From Thiothrix nivea DSM 5205 (GTDB taxonomy: Bacteria > Pseudomonadota > Gammaproteobacteria > Thiotrichales > Thiotrichaceae): a DNA stretch of 64,000 nucleotides. The notes under the pieces are model-generated. The model saw only the letters and a list, made by a program, of their open reading frames with translations, searched no databases and was not told the origin of the DNA. This document shows, one piece after another, positions 43,359-50,464 of this stretch; the first letter of the stretch is position 1; every line of letters begins with the position of its first letter. The stretch spans positions 871,693 through 935,692 of the forward strand of contig NZ_JH651384.1 of assembly GCF_000260135.1 (NCBI RefSeq), in the 5' to 3' direction. Made by a program: the position numbers and the translations under genes.

Positions 43359-45700
43359 AACCTGACGCAAAAACCAGCTACACCCTCGGTCTGGTCGGCA
43401 ACCCCAACTGTGGCAAAACCACCCTGTTCAACGCCCTCACCGGCTCGAAACAGCGCGTCGGCAACTGGCCGGGGGTCACGGTCGAACGCAAGGTCGGCGA
43501 ATACCGCCGCGACAACCTCCGCTTTGAAGTGGTGGATTTGCCCGGCACGTATTCGCTGGACGTGGTAGACCGCGAAGTGTCGCTGGATGAAAAAGTCGCC
43601 CGCGATTACGTCCACGCCAATGAAGCCGACCTGATCATCAACATCGTGGACGCCTCCAACCTCGAACGCAACCTCTACCTCACCAGCCAGCTTGCCGAAA
43701 TGCGCGTGCCGCTGCTGGTGGTGCTGAACATGGTCGACGTGGCACAAAGCAAGGGCATGAAGGTGGATGCTGCCGCCTTGTCGCAGCAACTCGGCTGCCC
43801 GGTCATCCCGGTGGTGGCTTCTGAAGGCGACGGGGTGGACGCGCTCAAACAGGCCATCCAGCAAGCCGTTATCGCGCAGCCGCGCCCCAGCGTGCAGTTC
43901 AGCTACGACGATGCGCTGGAACAGGCAGTCAGCAGCCTTTCCGCGCAACTGGGCACTGCCGCCGCCAACAGTGGCGTTGCCCCGCGCTGGCTGGCAGTAC
44001 GCCTGCTGGAAGGCGATGATCTGGCGAAACAGGCAGCAGGTGACGCCCTCAGCGCCACCGCCGCACAGCACGCCAGCGTCTTGGGCGAGGACATTGACAT
44101 CATGGTGGCGGATGCGCGTTACGGCCTTGCCAACCGCATTGCCAACAGCGCTGTCAGCATGAGCGGGCAAGCCAGCAGCGACATCACCGACCGCATCGAC
44201 CGGGTGGTGCTGAACCGGATTGTCGGTATCCCGATTTTCCTGCTGATGATGTATTTGATGTTCATGTTCACCATCAATATCGGTGGCGCATTCATCGACT
44301 TTTTCGACCTGGCGGCTGGGGCTATTTTCGTGGATGGCTTCGGTGCATGGCTGGGCAGCCTCGGTGCGCCGGAGTGGCTGACCGTGCTGCTGGCGAACGG
44401 TATCGGCGGCGGCATCCAGACCGTGGCGACCTTTATCCCGGTGATCGGTTTCCTGTACCTGTTCCTGTCGTTCCTGGAAGATTCCGGCTACATGGCGCGG
44501 GCGGCGTTCGTGATGGACCGTTTCATGCGCTGGGTGGGCTTGCCGGGAAAATCGTTCGTGCCGCTGATCGTCGGGTTTGGTTGCAACGTGCCCGCCATCA
44601 TGGCGACGCGCACACTGGAACACCGCCGTGACCGCCTGATGACGATTGCAATGGCACCGTTCATGTCCTGCGGGGCACGCTTGCCGGTGTACGTGTTGTT
44701 CGCCGCCGCGTTTTTCCCCAGCAATGCGCAGAACGTGGTGTTCGGCCTGTACCTGATCGGCATTGCGGTGGCAGTGCTGACCGGGCTGGTGCTGAAACAT
44801 TCCATCCTCAAGGGCGAGGCCACCCCGTTCATCATGGAACTGCCGCCGTATCACCTGCCGACGCTGAAAGGCATCCTGACGCACACCTGGTCACGGCTGA
44901 AAAGTTTCATCATCAAGGCGGGCAGCATTATCGTGCCGATGGTGCTGGTGCTGAACGTGCTGAATGCGCTGGGGACGGATGGCAGTTTTGGCAACGAGGA
45001 CAGCGACAAGTCGGTGCTGGCGGAAGTCGGGCGCAGCATTGCCCCGGCGTTCTCACCGATGGGTCTGCATGAAGACAACTGGCCTGCCGCTGTCGGCATT
45101 TTCACCGGGGTACTGGCGAAAGAAGCCGTGGTCGGCACGCTGGACGCCGCCTACACCGCGCTGGCGGAACAGGAAGCGGCAGAAAATGGCACAGCGGTGG
45201 AAGAAGAAGCCTTCAGCCTCAGCACCAGTCTGGGTGAAGCAGTTACCACCATCCCCGCCAATCTGGGCGATGCCCTGGGGACGTGGACTGACCCGCTGGG
45301 TCTGAATGTCGGCGATGTCAGCGACCAGGCAGCGGTAGCGGAGGAACAGGAAGTCTCCACCGGCACATTTGGCGCAATGGCGGCGCGGTTTGACGGTGTG
45401 GCAGGCGCATTTGCCTACCTGCTGTTCATTTTGCTGTATTTCCCCTGTACGGCGGCGATTGCGGCGGTGTATCAGGAATCCGGGCTGCGCTGGACGCTGT
45501 TCGTGGCCTGGTGGACAACCGGCACGGGCTACGGGCTGGCGACGCTGTATTACCAGGGCGCGACTTATGCGCAACACCCTGCCAGTTCAACTATGTGGAT
45601 CGGTATTGTACTGGCGGTGATGGTGTCGGCGTTCCTGATCCTGCACTGGCAGGGGCGGCGCGAGGCGGGTTTGCCGCTGCCCGCACCCCACAAGGCGTAG
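43355..45700 (+). CDS. feoB: Ferrous iron transporter FeoB
   Basis: A 781-residue inner-membrane Fe(II) transporter. The N-terminal G domain has GNPNCGKTTLF (G1), DLPGTYSLD (G3) and NMVD (G4), followed by the GDI-like helical region. The C-terminal membrane domain has the two Gate motifs, including GFGCNVPAIMATRTLEHRRD and SCGARLPVYVLF. A polar loop rich in Glu (about 600-680) separates the last helices. It is translationally coupled to feoA. Confidence 0.97.
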   Translation: MKPDAKTSYTLGLVGNPNCGKTTLFNALTGSKQRVGNWPGVTVERKVGEYRRDNLRFEVVDLPGTYSLDVVDREVSLDEKVARDYVHANEADLIINIVDASNLERNLYLTSQLAEMRVPLLVVLNMVDVAQSKGMKVDAAALSQQLGCPVIPVVASEGDGVDALKQAIQQAVIAQPRPSVQFSYDDALEQAVSSLSAQLGTAAANSGVAPRWLAVRLLEGDDLAKQAAGDALSATAAQHASVLGEDIDIMVADARYGLANRIANSAVSMSGQASSDITDRIDRVVLNRIVGIPIFLLMMYLMFMFTINIGGAFIDFFDLAAGAIFVDGFGAWLGSLGAPEWLTVLLANGIGGGIQTVATFIPVIGFLYLFLSFLEDSGYMARAAFVMDRFMRWVGLPGKSFVPLIVGFGCNVPAIMATRTLEHRRDRLMTIAMAPFMSCGARLPVYVLFAAAFFPSNAQNVVFGLYLIGIAVAVLTGLVLKHSILKGEATPFIMELPPYHLPTLKGILTHTWSRLKSFIIKAGSIIVPMVLVLNVLNALGTDGSFGNEDSDKSVLAEVGRSIAPAFSPMGLHEDNWPAAVGIFTGVLAKEAVVGTLDAAYTALAEQEAAENGTAVEEEAFSLSTSLGEAVTTIPANLGDALGTWTDPLGLNVGDVSDQAAVAEEQEVSTGTFGAMAARFDGVAGAFAYLLFILLYFPCTAAIAAVYQESGLRWTLFVAWWTTGTGYGLATLYYQGATYAQHPASSTMWIGIVLAVMVSAFLILHWQGRREAGLPLPAPHKA

Positions 45701-45714
45701 CGGGGTAGCCTGCC

Positions 45715-45942
45715 ATGATGTTATCAAAAGTGGTGGACTATTTGCGGGAACGCAAACGCGCCAGCGTGCAGGACATGTCCTACGCACTGGTGGCGACCCC
45801 GGATGCACTCACGGCGATGCTGGCAACGCTGGAACGCAAGGGGCGGGTGCGCCGCCTGCCCAGCGGCACGGCGTGCGGCGGTGGGTGCAGCAAGTGTGAC
45901 CCGCATACTGTGGACATTTACGAGTGGGTAGATGATGCCTAA
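45715..45942 (+). CDS. feoC: FeoC-like winged-helix protein
   Basis: A 75-residue protein with an N-terminal winged helix (VVDYLRERKRASVQDMSYAL) and a Cys-rich wing CGGGCSKCDP that can bind an Fe-S cluster. FeoC binds FeoB and protects it from proteolysis or senses oxygen. It lies 14 bp after feoB, and its 3' end overlaps the next gene by 11 bp. Confidence 0.9.
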   Translation: MMLSKVVDYLRERKRASVQDMSYALVATPDALTAMLATLERKGRVRRLPSGTACGGGCSKCDPHTVDIYEWVDDA

Positions 45943-46501
45943 GGCGCTGCTGGTGGTCGGCATTCACCGCGAGGAACGCGCCTTCGGTGAAGCCGTCGCC
46001 AGTGGTCTTGACCCTGCCCTGTTTGACGTATTGGTGATCCCCGACGGCCTGTCGGGGCAACACCCGCGTCCTGACCAGCGCTTCCATTACGGGATGCTGC
46101 ACCGTGAGCTTTACCACCAGTTGTTGCCGCATGTAGCGGGGCGCTACCCGTTGCTGGTGGATTTGCATACCGGGGTGGATGAACACGGCTTGTGCATAGA
46201 CTTGTTCTGCCAGCAGCCGGACAAACTGCAAGGCTTGCCTGCCGTGCTCGACAGCATGGCGGAGAGTGAACTGCCCAGCGCTGAAGTGCGGGTGGTGCAC
46301 CTGCTCAAGGGCAAAGCTGGGATGGCAGGCGGGCTGGTGGCGGAAACCGTGATCCCGGCGGAAATCTGGTGCAACCGGCGGTTTTTGTATCTGGGGGTGG
46401 AAGTGTTCCTGGCGGCGCGGGGGGAAGGCACGGCGCAGGAACAGGGGTTTACCCGGCAGTTTTTAAGCGGTCTGGTGAGCAGCTTACGGATTGGCGCATA
46501 G
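45932..46501 (+). CDS. Aspartoacylase/M14-like hydrolase at end of feo operon
   Basis: A 189-residue protein. GIHREERAFGEAVA and VDLHTGVDEHG match the zinc-binding GxHxxE and DLHxG motifs of the succinylglutamate desuccinylase/aspartoacylase branch of M14 peptidases. It is much shorter than typical desuccinylases of over 300 residues. It overlaps feoC and is presumably cotranscribed with it. No arginine-degradation genes are nearby. The substrate is unknown; a link to iron uptake is only positional. Confidence 0.6.
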   Translation: MMPKALLVVGIHREERAFGEAVASGLDPALFDVLVIPDGLSGQHPRPDQRFHYGMLHRELYHQLLPHVAGRYPLLVDLHTGVDEHGLCIDLFCQQPDKLQGLPAVLDSMAESELPSAEVRVVHLLKGKAGMAGGLVAETVIPAEIWCNRRFLYLGVEVFLAARGEGTAQEQGFTRQFLSGLVSSLRIGA

Positions 46502-46509
46502 GCAAAACC

Positions 46510-47238
46510 TTACCAGCCGCCCCGATGCCTGCGCCCGCCGTCGCAACCAAACCCCGCGACAGGCTGCGCCGGGGTTGCGGCTGGCATGACGGCAGCCCGC
46601 CGGTTGCCATTGCCCATCCCGCCGCCATGGCCTGTTGCGGCCTGGTTCCGGCCCTGTCCCATGCGCCTGCCGCCACCCATGCGGGTGACATTCCCGTCCA
46701 CTGTCCGGGTTGCGGGATAGGCTGAAACACCAATAATCGCATCCACCTCTGTCTGCTGCATGACCTGCGCGGCATACGCCCCGCTGCGGCTTTGCAACTG
46801 GCCGGTAAAGGCGCGCAAATGGCGGTGCGAAGCCTGCATCAGGTTGCTGTAGACGCGGGCAATATCGGGTTGTGCGGTCTTGCTGAGGGCGTTTTGCAAG
46901 TCGGTGATGTCGGTTTCCTCGATCAGTGCGCCCACCTGCAAGGCGTCGTAAGCGGATTGGCGTCCACGCGCCACCAGATCGGCGTACAGGCTGGTCAGTT
47001 CCGGGTTGGTGAACGTACCCACCCGGTCAGTTGTCACCGGATCAGGGATACCGTAGGTTTGCAGCAAGCCTTGCACCGCTTCGGTATGGCGTTGTTCGGA
47101 GGCGGCAATATTGCTGAACACCGGCAAGCGCCATAGGCTGTACAGGCTCAGGTAAACATCACGGGCGAGTTTTTCTTCCTCGCGCATGAATTGCAGGGCT
47201 GTGCGTTCGTCGGAAGAAAGAGCTAGCTTGGTATCCAT
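46510..47238 (-). CDS. DUF2202 ferritin-like protein
   Basis: A 242-residue protein. Residues 8-165 form a four-helix ferritin-like domain of the DUF2202 family: MREEEKLARDVYLSL, ASEQRHTEAVQGLL, EETDITDLQNAL and ASHRHLRAFTGQL, supplying Glu/His ligands for a di-metal site. The last 70 residues are Gly/Arg/Met-rich and probably disordered. There is no signal peptide. It is convergent with the feo operon and upstream of a small lipoprotein gene and tonB. A role in iron or redox handling is inferred. Confidence 0.8.
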   Translation of the reverse strand: MDTKLALSSDERTALQFMREEEKLARDVYLSLYSLWRLPVFSNIAASEQRHTEAVQGLLQTYGIPDPVTTDRVGTFTNPELTSLYADLVARGRQSAYDALQVGALIEETDITDLQNALSKTAQPDIARVYSNLMQASHRHLRAFTGQLQSRSGAYAAQVMQQTEVDAIIGVSAYPATRTVDGNVTRMGGGRRMGQGRNQAATGHGGGMGNGNRRAAVMPAATPAQPVAGFGCDGGRRHRGGW

Positions 47239-47259
47239 GGTAAAACTCCACTGGCTGGA

Positions 47260-47460
47260 TTAATGTGACGGTTTCCCACCCGAACCCGGCGTATGGAAGG
47301 TCATGCAGTCGTTGATCGAGGTTCCACTGCAACCGTAATTGATCGGCTTGGCATTGGCATCAGCCACCGTTTCCTTCACAGGATCACCAGCACAGCCTGC
47401 TAACCAGCCAGCCATCATCAGTACCCCTGCCACCGGGATGTATTTGCGTAAAACCTGCAT
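47260..47460 (-). CDS. Small lipoprotein
   Basis: A 66-residue protein with a signal ending in the lipobox WLAGC. The mature part is about 44 residues with two further Cys (YGCSGTSINDCMTF) that could form a disulfide. It lies 9 bp after tonB and 21 bp before the DUF2202 gene on the same strand. I do not recognise the family. Confidence 0.65.
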   Translation of the reverse strand: MQVLRKYIPVAGVLMMAGWLAGCAGDPVKETVADANAKPINYGCSGTSINDCMTFHTPGSGGKPSH

Positions 47461-47469
47461 CTGTTTTCC

Positions 47470-48240
47470 TCACTTGATTTTGAAATTCACCGGCACCTGC
47501 ACGATGGATGCGATGTTTTGCCCGCCACGGGTCGCCGGGACAAATGACCAGCCGCGCACTGCCTTTAATGCTGCTGAATCCAGTGAACTGTTGCCGGATG
47601 ACTGATGCACGCGGACTGCGGTTACACTGCCGCCGGGACTCACATTCGCCCGCACGATAACCCTTCCCTCTACACCTGACTCCAGCGCACGACGAGGGTA
47701 ATCCGGCGCACGCGGCGGGCTGCGGTAACGCGGGTTGGTAATGACCGGCGCTTCGTTTTGCGCTTGCGCGGCGGCACGAGCGGCAGCTTCCTGTTGCGCC
47801 TGCTGGCGAGCCTGACGTTCGGCTTCGGCACGCGCCTGTTCCTGACGGCGCAGTTCTTCCAGCCGCCGCTGCTCTTCGCGCTGACGCTGCAATTCCTCGC
47901 GGCGTTCGCGCTCTTCCCGCTCCTTGCGTAAGTCTTTCTCCTGCTTGGGTTTGGGCAGGGGCTTTTCCACCTTTTTTTCTTTTTTCGGCTTTGGCTTTTC
48001 CTTTGGCTTCTCTTTCGGTTTGGGCGGAGGCGGTGGAGGCGGCGGCTCCGGCGCTACCTGCGGAACGGGTTGCGGCGCTGGCTCGGGCGCTTGCGGCTCG
48101 AACATGCTCAGCTCCACCGGCAATACCGGCGGCTCTTCCGGCTGTTTTGCTTCGGCAAACAGGACAGGAACCAGCAGCAGCGCCAGCGCGGCATGGATGG
48201 CGCTGGAAACGCCGAATCCGGTCAGGTGGTTGGTTTTCAT
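47470..48240 (-). CDS. tonB: Energy transducer TonB
   Basis: A 256-residue inner-membrane protein that couples ExbBD proton motive force to outer-membrane receptors. There is an N-terminal anchor helix (SSAIHAALALLLVPVLF), then a Pro-rich/Lys-rich span (PEPPPPPPPPKPKEKPKEK), a long Arg/Glu/Gln coiled coil (about 105-160) and a TonB C-terminal domain with DYPRRALESGVEGRVIV and RGWSFVPA. It overlaps exbD by 4 bases. Confidence 0.93.
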   Translation of the reverse strand: MKTNHLTGFGVSSAIHAALALLLVPVLFAEAKQPEEPPVLPVELSMFEPQAPEPAPQPVPQVAPEPPPPPPPPKPKEKPKEKPKPKKEKKVEKPLPKPKQEKDLRKEREERERREELQRQREEQRRLEELRRQEQARAEAERQARQQAQQEAAARAAAQAQNEAPVITNPRYRSPPRAPDYPRRALESGVEGRVIVRANVSPGGSVTAVRVHQSSGNSSLDSAALKAVRGWSFVPATRGGQNIASIVQVPVNFKIK

Positions 48241-48620
48241 GGTTCCTGCTGCGCCTGTATCGAGAGGTTGCTGAGTTCCTTCGCCTTGAGCAGGTCGATC
48301 AGCTTGACAAAATGTTCAAACACAGCCGCCTTGTCGATGCGCAGCACGATCAGGGTTTCCGGTTTGGCCTGCGTCGTCAGCTTGTCGCCCAGCTGTTCAA
48401 GCGTCACCTGCTCACCAGCGAGGAACAGCTGGTTTTGCGCGTCGATGGCGATTTCCAGCGGCTCTTCGTCTTCCGGGGGTTCACTGACCTGTTCGGCGGT
48501 CGGCAGGTTGACCTCGATCAGCCCTTGCGACACAAACGTTGCGGTGGTCAGCACGATCGCCAGCAGCACCAGCATGATGTCGATGAAGGGGATCATGTTG
48601 ATCTGGTCGAAGCGTTTCAT
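48237..48620 (-). CDS. exbD: Biopolymer transport protein ExbD
   Basis: A 127-residue single-pass protein of the TonB motor. The transmembrane segment INMIPFIDIMLVLLAIVL contains the conserved proton-carrying Asp. The periplasmic domain follows. The start at 48620 overlaps the exbB stop (ATGA); the longer frame to 48647 lies inside exbB and is rejected. Confidence 0.93.
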   Translation of the reverse strand: MKRFDQINMIPFIDIMLVLLAIVLTTATFVSQGLIEVNLPTAEQVSEPPEDEEPLEIAIDAQNQLFLAGEQVTLEQLGDKLTTQAKPETLIVLRIDKAAVFEHFVKLIDLLKAKELSNLSIQAQQEP

Positions 48621-49048
48621 GCGTGGCCGTCCTGCGCTGCTTCCCACCGCGCCACCAGCACATCAACCTTGCGCATCAGGCTGTTGTAGAACAGGATCGC
48701 GGGAATGGCGACGAACAGCCCGGCAGCCGTGGCTTTCAGCGCCATCGCCAGCCCCAGCATGATGGTGTTGACGTCGATCTTGCCGCCCTGTCCCATTTCG
48801 TGGAAGGTGACGAGGATACCGAGCACAGTTCCCAGCAAACCCACATAGGGCGCATTGGAACCGACGCTGGAAATAGTGGTGAGGTTGCGGGTCAGGGCGA
48901 CTTTCAGCAGTTCAATGTGCTTGAACTCAGCCAGTTTGACGCGCCAGAAATAGATGATACGTTCCACCGCAAACGCCAGCATGATGAAACTCATCACGCC
49001 GAGCGTGCCCAGCACCATGTAGTCGAGATAATCTTTCAGTAATTCCAT
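48617..49048 (-). CDS. exbB: Biopolymer transport protein ExbB
   Basis: A 143-residue MotA/TolQ/ExbB channel protein with three hydrophobic segments. APYVGLLGTVLGILVTF and GLAMALKATAAGLFVAIPA are the family signatures. It is shorter than E. coli ExbB and lacks the N-terminal periplasmic extension, as is usual for this tonB-linked subtype. It leads the exbB-exbD-tonB operon, with a Fur-like box 104 bp upstream. Confidence 0.93.
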   Translation of the reverse strand: MELLKDYLDYMVLGTLGVMSFIMLAFAVERIIYFWRVKLAEFKHIELLKVALTRNLTTISSVGSNAPYVGLLGTVLGILVTFHEMGQGGKIDVNTIMLGLAMALKATAAGLFVAIPAILFYNSLMRKVDVLVARWEAAQDGHA

Positions 49049-49151
49049 GGGGTTAGCAAAACCTTTTCAATATAAAAACAGGGCTTTACTGAACCTTGGC
49101 TACCGATTTGGCTATGGGCGGATGGCTAGTGGCATCAGGTAAATTTACGCG

Positions 49152-49170
49152 GATGATAATCGTTGTTATT
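49152..49170. promoter_or_regulatory. Fur-like box upstream of exbB
   Basis: GATGATAATCGTTGTTATT resembles the Fur consensus, with the strongest match in GATAAT and TTATT. It lies between the lactate-oxidase-like gene and exbB, 104 bp before the exbB start. Confidence 0.5.
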
Positions 49171-49177
49171 TTCGTTT

Positions 49178-50308
49178 TCAAGTATTACTCATGGCTAATA
49201 CAGCGGGGGTAATGTCCTTCAGCGTGCGGCAACCGGTCAGTGCCATGCTGATTTCCAGCTCTTCCCGCAGGGTGCGCAGCATGTGCGCCACGCCCAAAGC
49301 ACCCGCCGTGGCGAGGGCGTAAACCAGCGGGCGGCCAACCAGCACGGCGCTTGCCCCCAGCGCCAGGGCTTTGAGCACATCCGTGCCGCGCCGGATGCCG
49401 CCATCCAGCAGCAGCGGCATCCTGCCCTGCAGGGCCTTTGCCACTGCGGGCAGCATCTCCAACGTGGCGGGCAAGCTATCCAGGGTGCGCCCGCCATGGT
49501 TGGAAATGATGATGCCGTCCGCGCCCAGTTCCAGCGCCAGCAGCGCATCCTGTGGATGAGTAATGCCTTTGAGGATCAGTGGCAAATCCGTCAGTTGGCG
49601 CAAGCGTTCGATTTCCCGCCAGGTCGGAGCGTGCGCCATCAGGCCGTCGAATACCCGGCTTTGCCCTTCCGCCAGTTGCAGTTGTGGCTGGCGCATTCCC
49701 TGCAAATTGACCGCCCCCACCCCCGCTGGCAGGTGGAAACCAGCGCGTTGCTCGCGGTTGCGGATTCCGGCGATGGGCGCATCCACCGTCACCACCAGCG
49801 CCTGATAACCGGCTGCCTCCGCCCGCCGTAACAGTTGCAGGGTAAATTCCCGATCCGGCTGGAAATAAAGCTGGAACCACAACGGCGCAGCGGCATGGCT
49901 GGCAATCTGTTCCAGCGTGTGGGTCGCCAGGGTGCTGACCACCATGCCCGCATCCATCGCCGCCGCCGCGCGGACGCTGGCCAGTTCCCCTTCCGGGTGA
50001 AACAGGGTCTGGTAAGCCACCGGAGCCAGCAGAACCGGGTGTTGCAGGGTTTGCCCGAACAACTGCAAGCGGGTTTGGCCGCCGCGCATATCGCTCAGGA
50101 CACGGCTGTGCAGCGCAAGCTGGTCGAATGCCTGCCGGTTGCGGCGCAGGGTGATTTCATCCGCCGCGCCACTGTGGACATAGGCCCAGGCGTTGTCGTC
50201 CAGCCGCTCGTGGGCAAAGTTTTCATAATCCGACACAGCGGCAATGGCGGTGGGAATCTGTGTCAGACAGGCGTGGAGCGGCCTGTTTGCTGCGGTTTGT
50301 GTGGTCAT
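49178..50308 (-). CDS. FMN-dependent alpha-hydroxy-acid oxidase/dehydrogenase
   Basis: A 376-residue TIM-barrel flavoenzyme of the LldD/glycolate oxidase family. It has LAPVAYQTLFHPEGE, WFQLYFQPDRE, TVDAPIAGIRNREQR, LILKGITHPQDALLALELGAD as split core segments, the active-site IISNHGGRTLD, and LLDGGIRRGTDVLKALALGA at the phosphate-binding end. It oxidises a 2-hydroxy acid such as lactate. It is divergent from a TonB-dependent receptor, and a Fur box lies in the shared promoter. The ATG at 50308 is preferred to a TTG seven codons upstream. Confidence 0.88.
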   Translation of the reverse strand: MTTQTAANRPLHACLTQIPTAIAAVSDYENFAHERLDDNAWAYVHSGAADEITLRRNRQAFDQLALHSRVLSDMRGGQTRLQLFGQTLQHPVLLAPVAYQTLFHPEGELASVRAAAAMDAGMVVSTLATHTLEQIASHAAAPLWFQLYFQPDREFTLQLLRRAEAAGYQALVVTVDAPIAGIRNREQRAGFHLPAGVGAVNLQGMRQPQLQLAEGQSRVFDGLMAHAPTWREIERLRQLTDLPLILKGITHPQDALLALELGADGIIISNHGGRTLDSLPATLEMLPAVAKALQGRMPLLLDGGIRRGTDVLKALALGASAVLVGRPLVYALATAGALGVAHMLRTLREELEISMALTGCRTLKDITPAVLAMSNT

Positions 50309-50369
50309 ACTCCAACACTCAAATAACAATAATTCGTATTTTTACCACAAGGTCTATTGACTAATAAAG

Positions 50370-50388
50370 GGGAATGATTATCATCTGC
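50370..50388. promoter_or_regulatory. Fur box upstream of TonB-dependent receptor
   Basis: GGGAATGATTATCATCTGC contains the palindromic core AATGATTATCAT, matching the Fur consensus. It lies 77 bp before the receptor start and 62 bp before the divergent oxidase start, so it may control both. Confidence 0.72.
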
Positions 50389-50464
50389 AACCCTGAATGC
50401 ATCGAATAGCCTGATAGCCACGGATGCGAACCCCTTTCCACTCAATGTTTTTAGGAGTATCCAA

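Noticed and set aside
43196-44884. Long antisense frame of 562 codons opposite feoA/feoB
   Set aside because: It is a shadow of the G+C-rich feoB codons and lacks recognisable domains; feoB is complete on the other strand.
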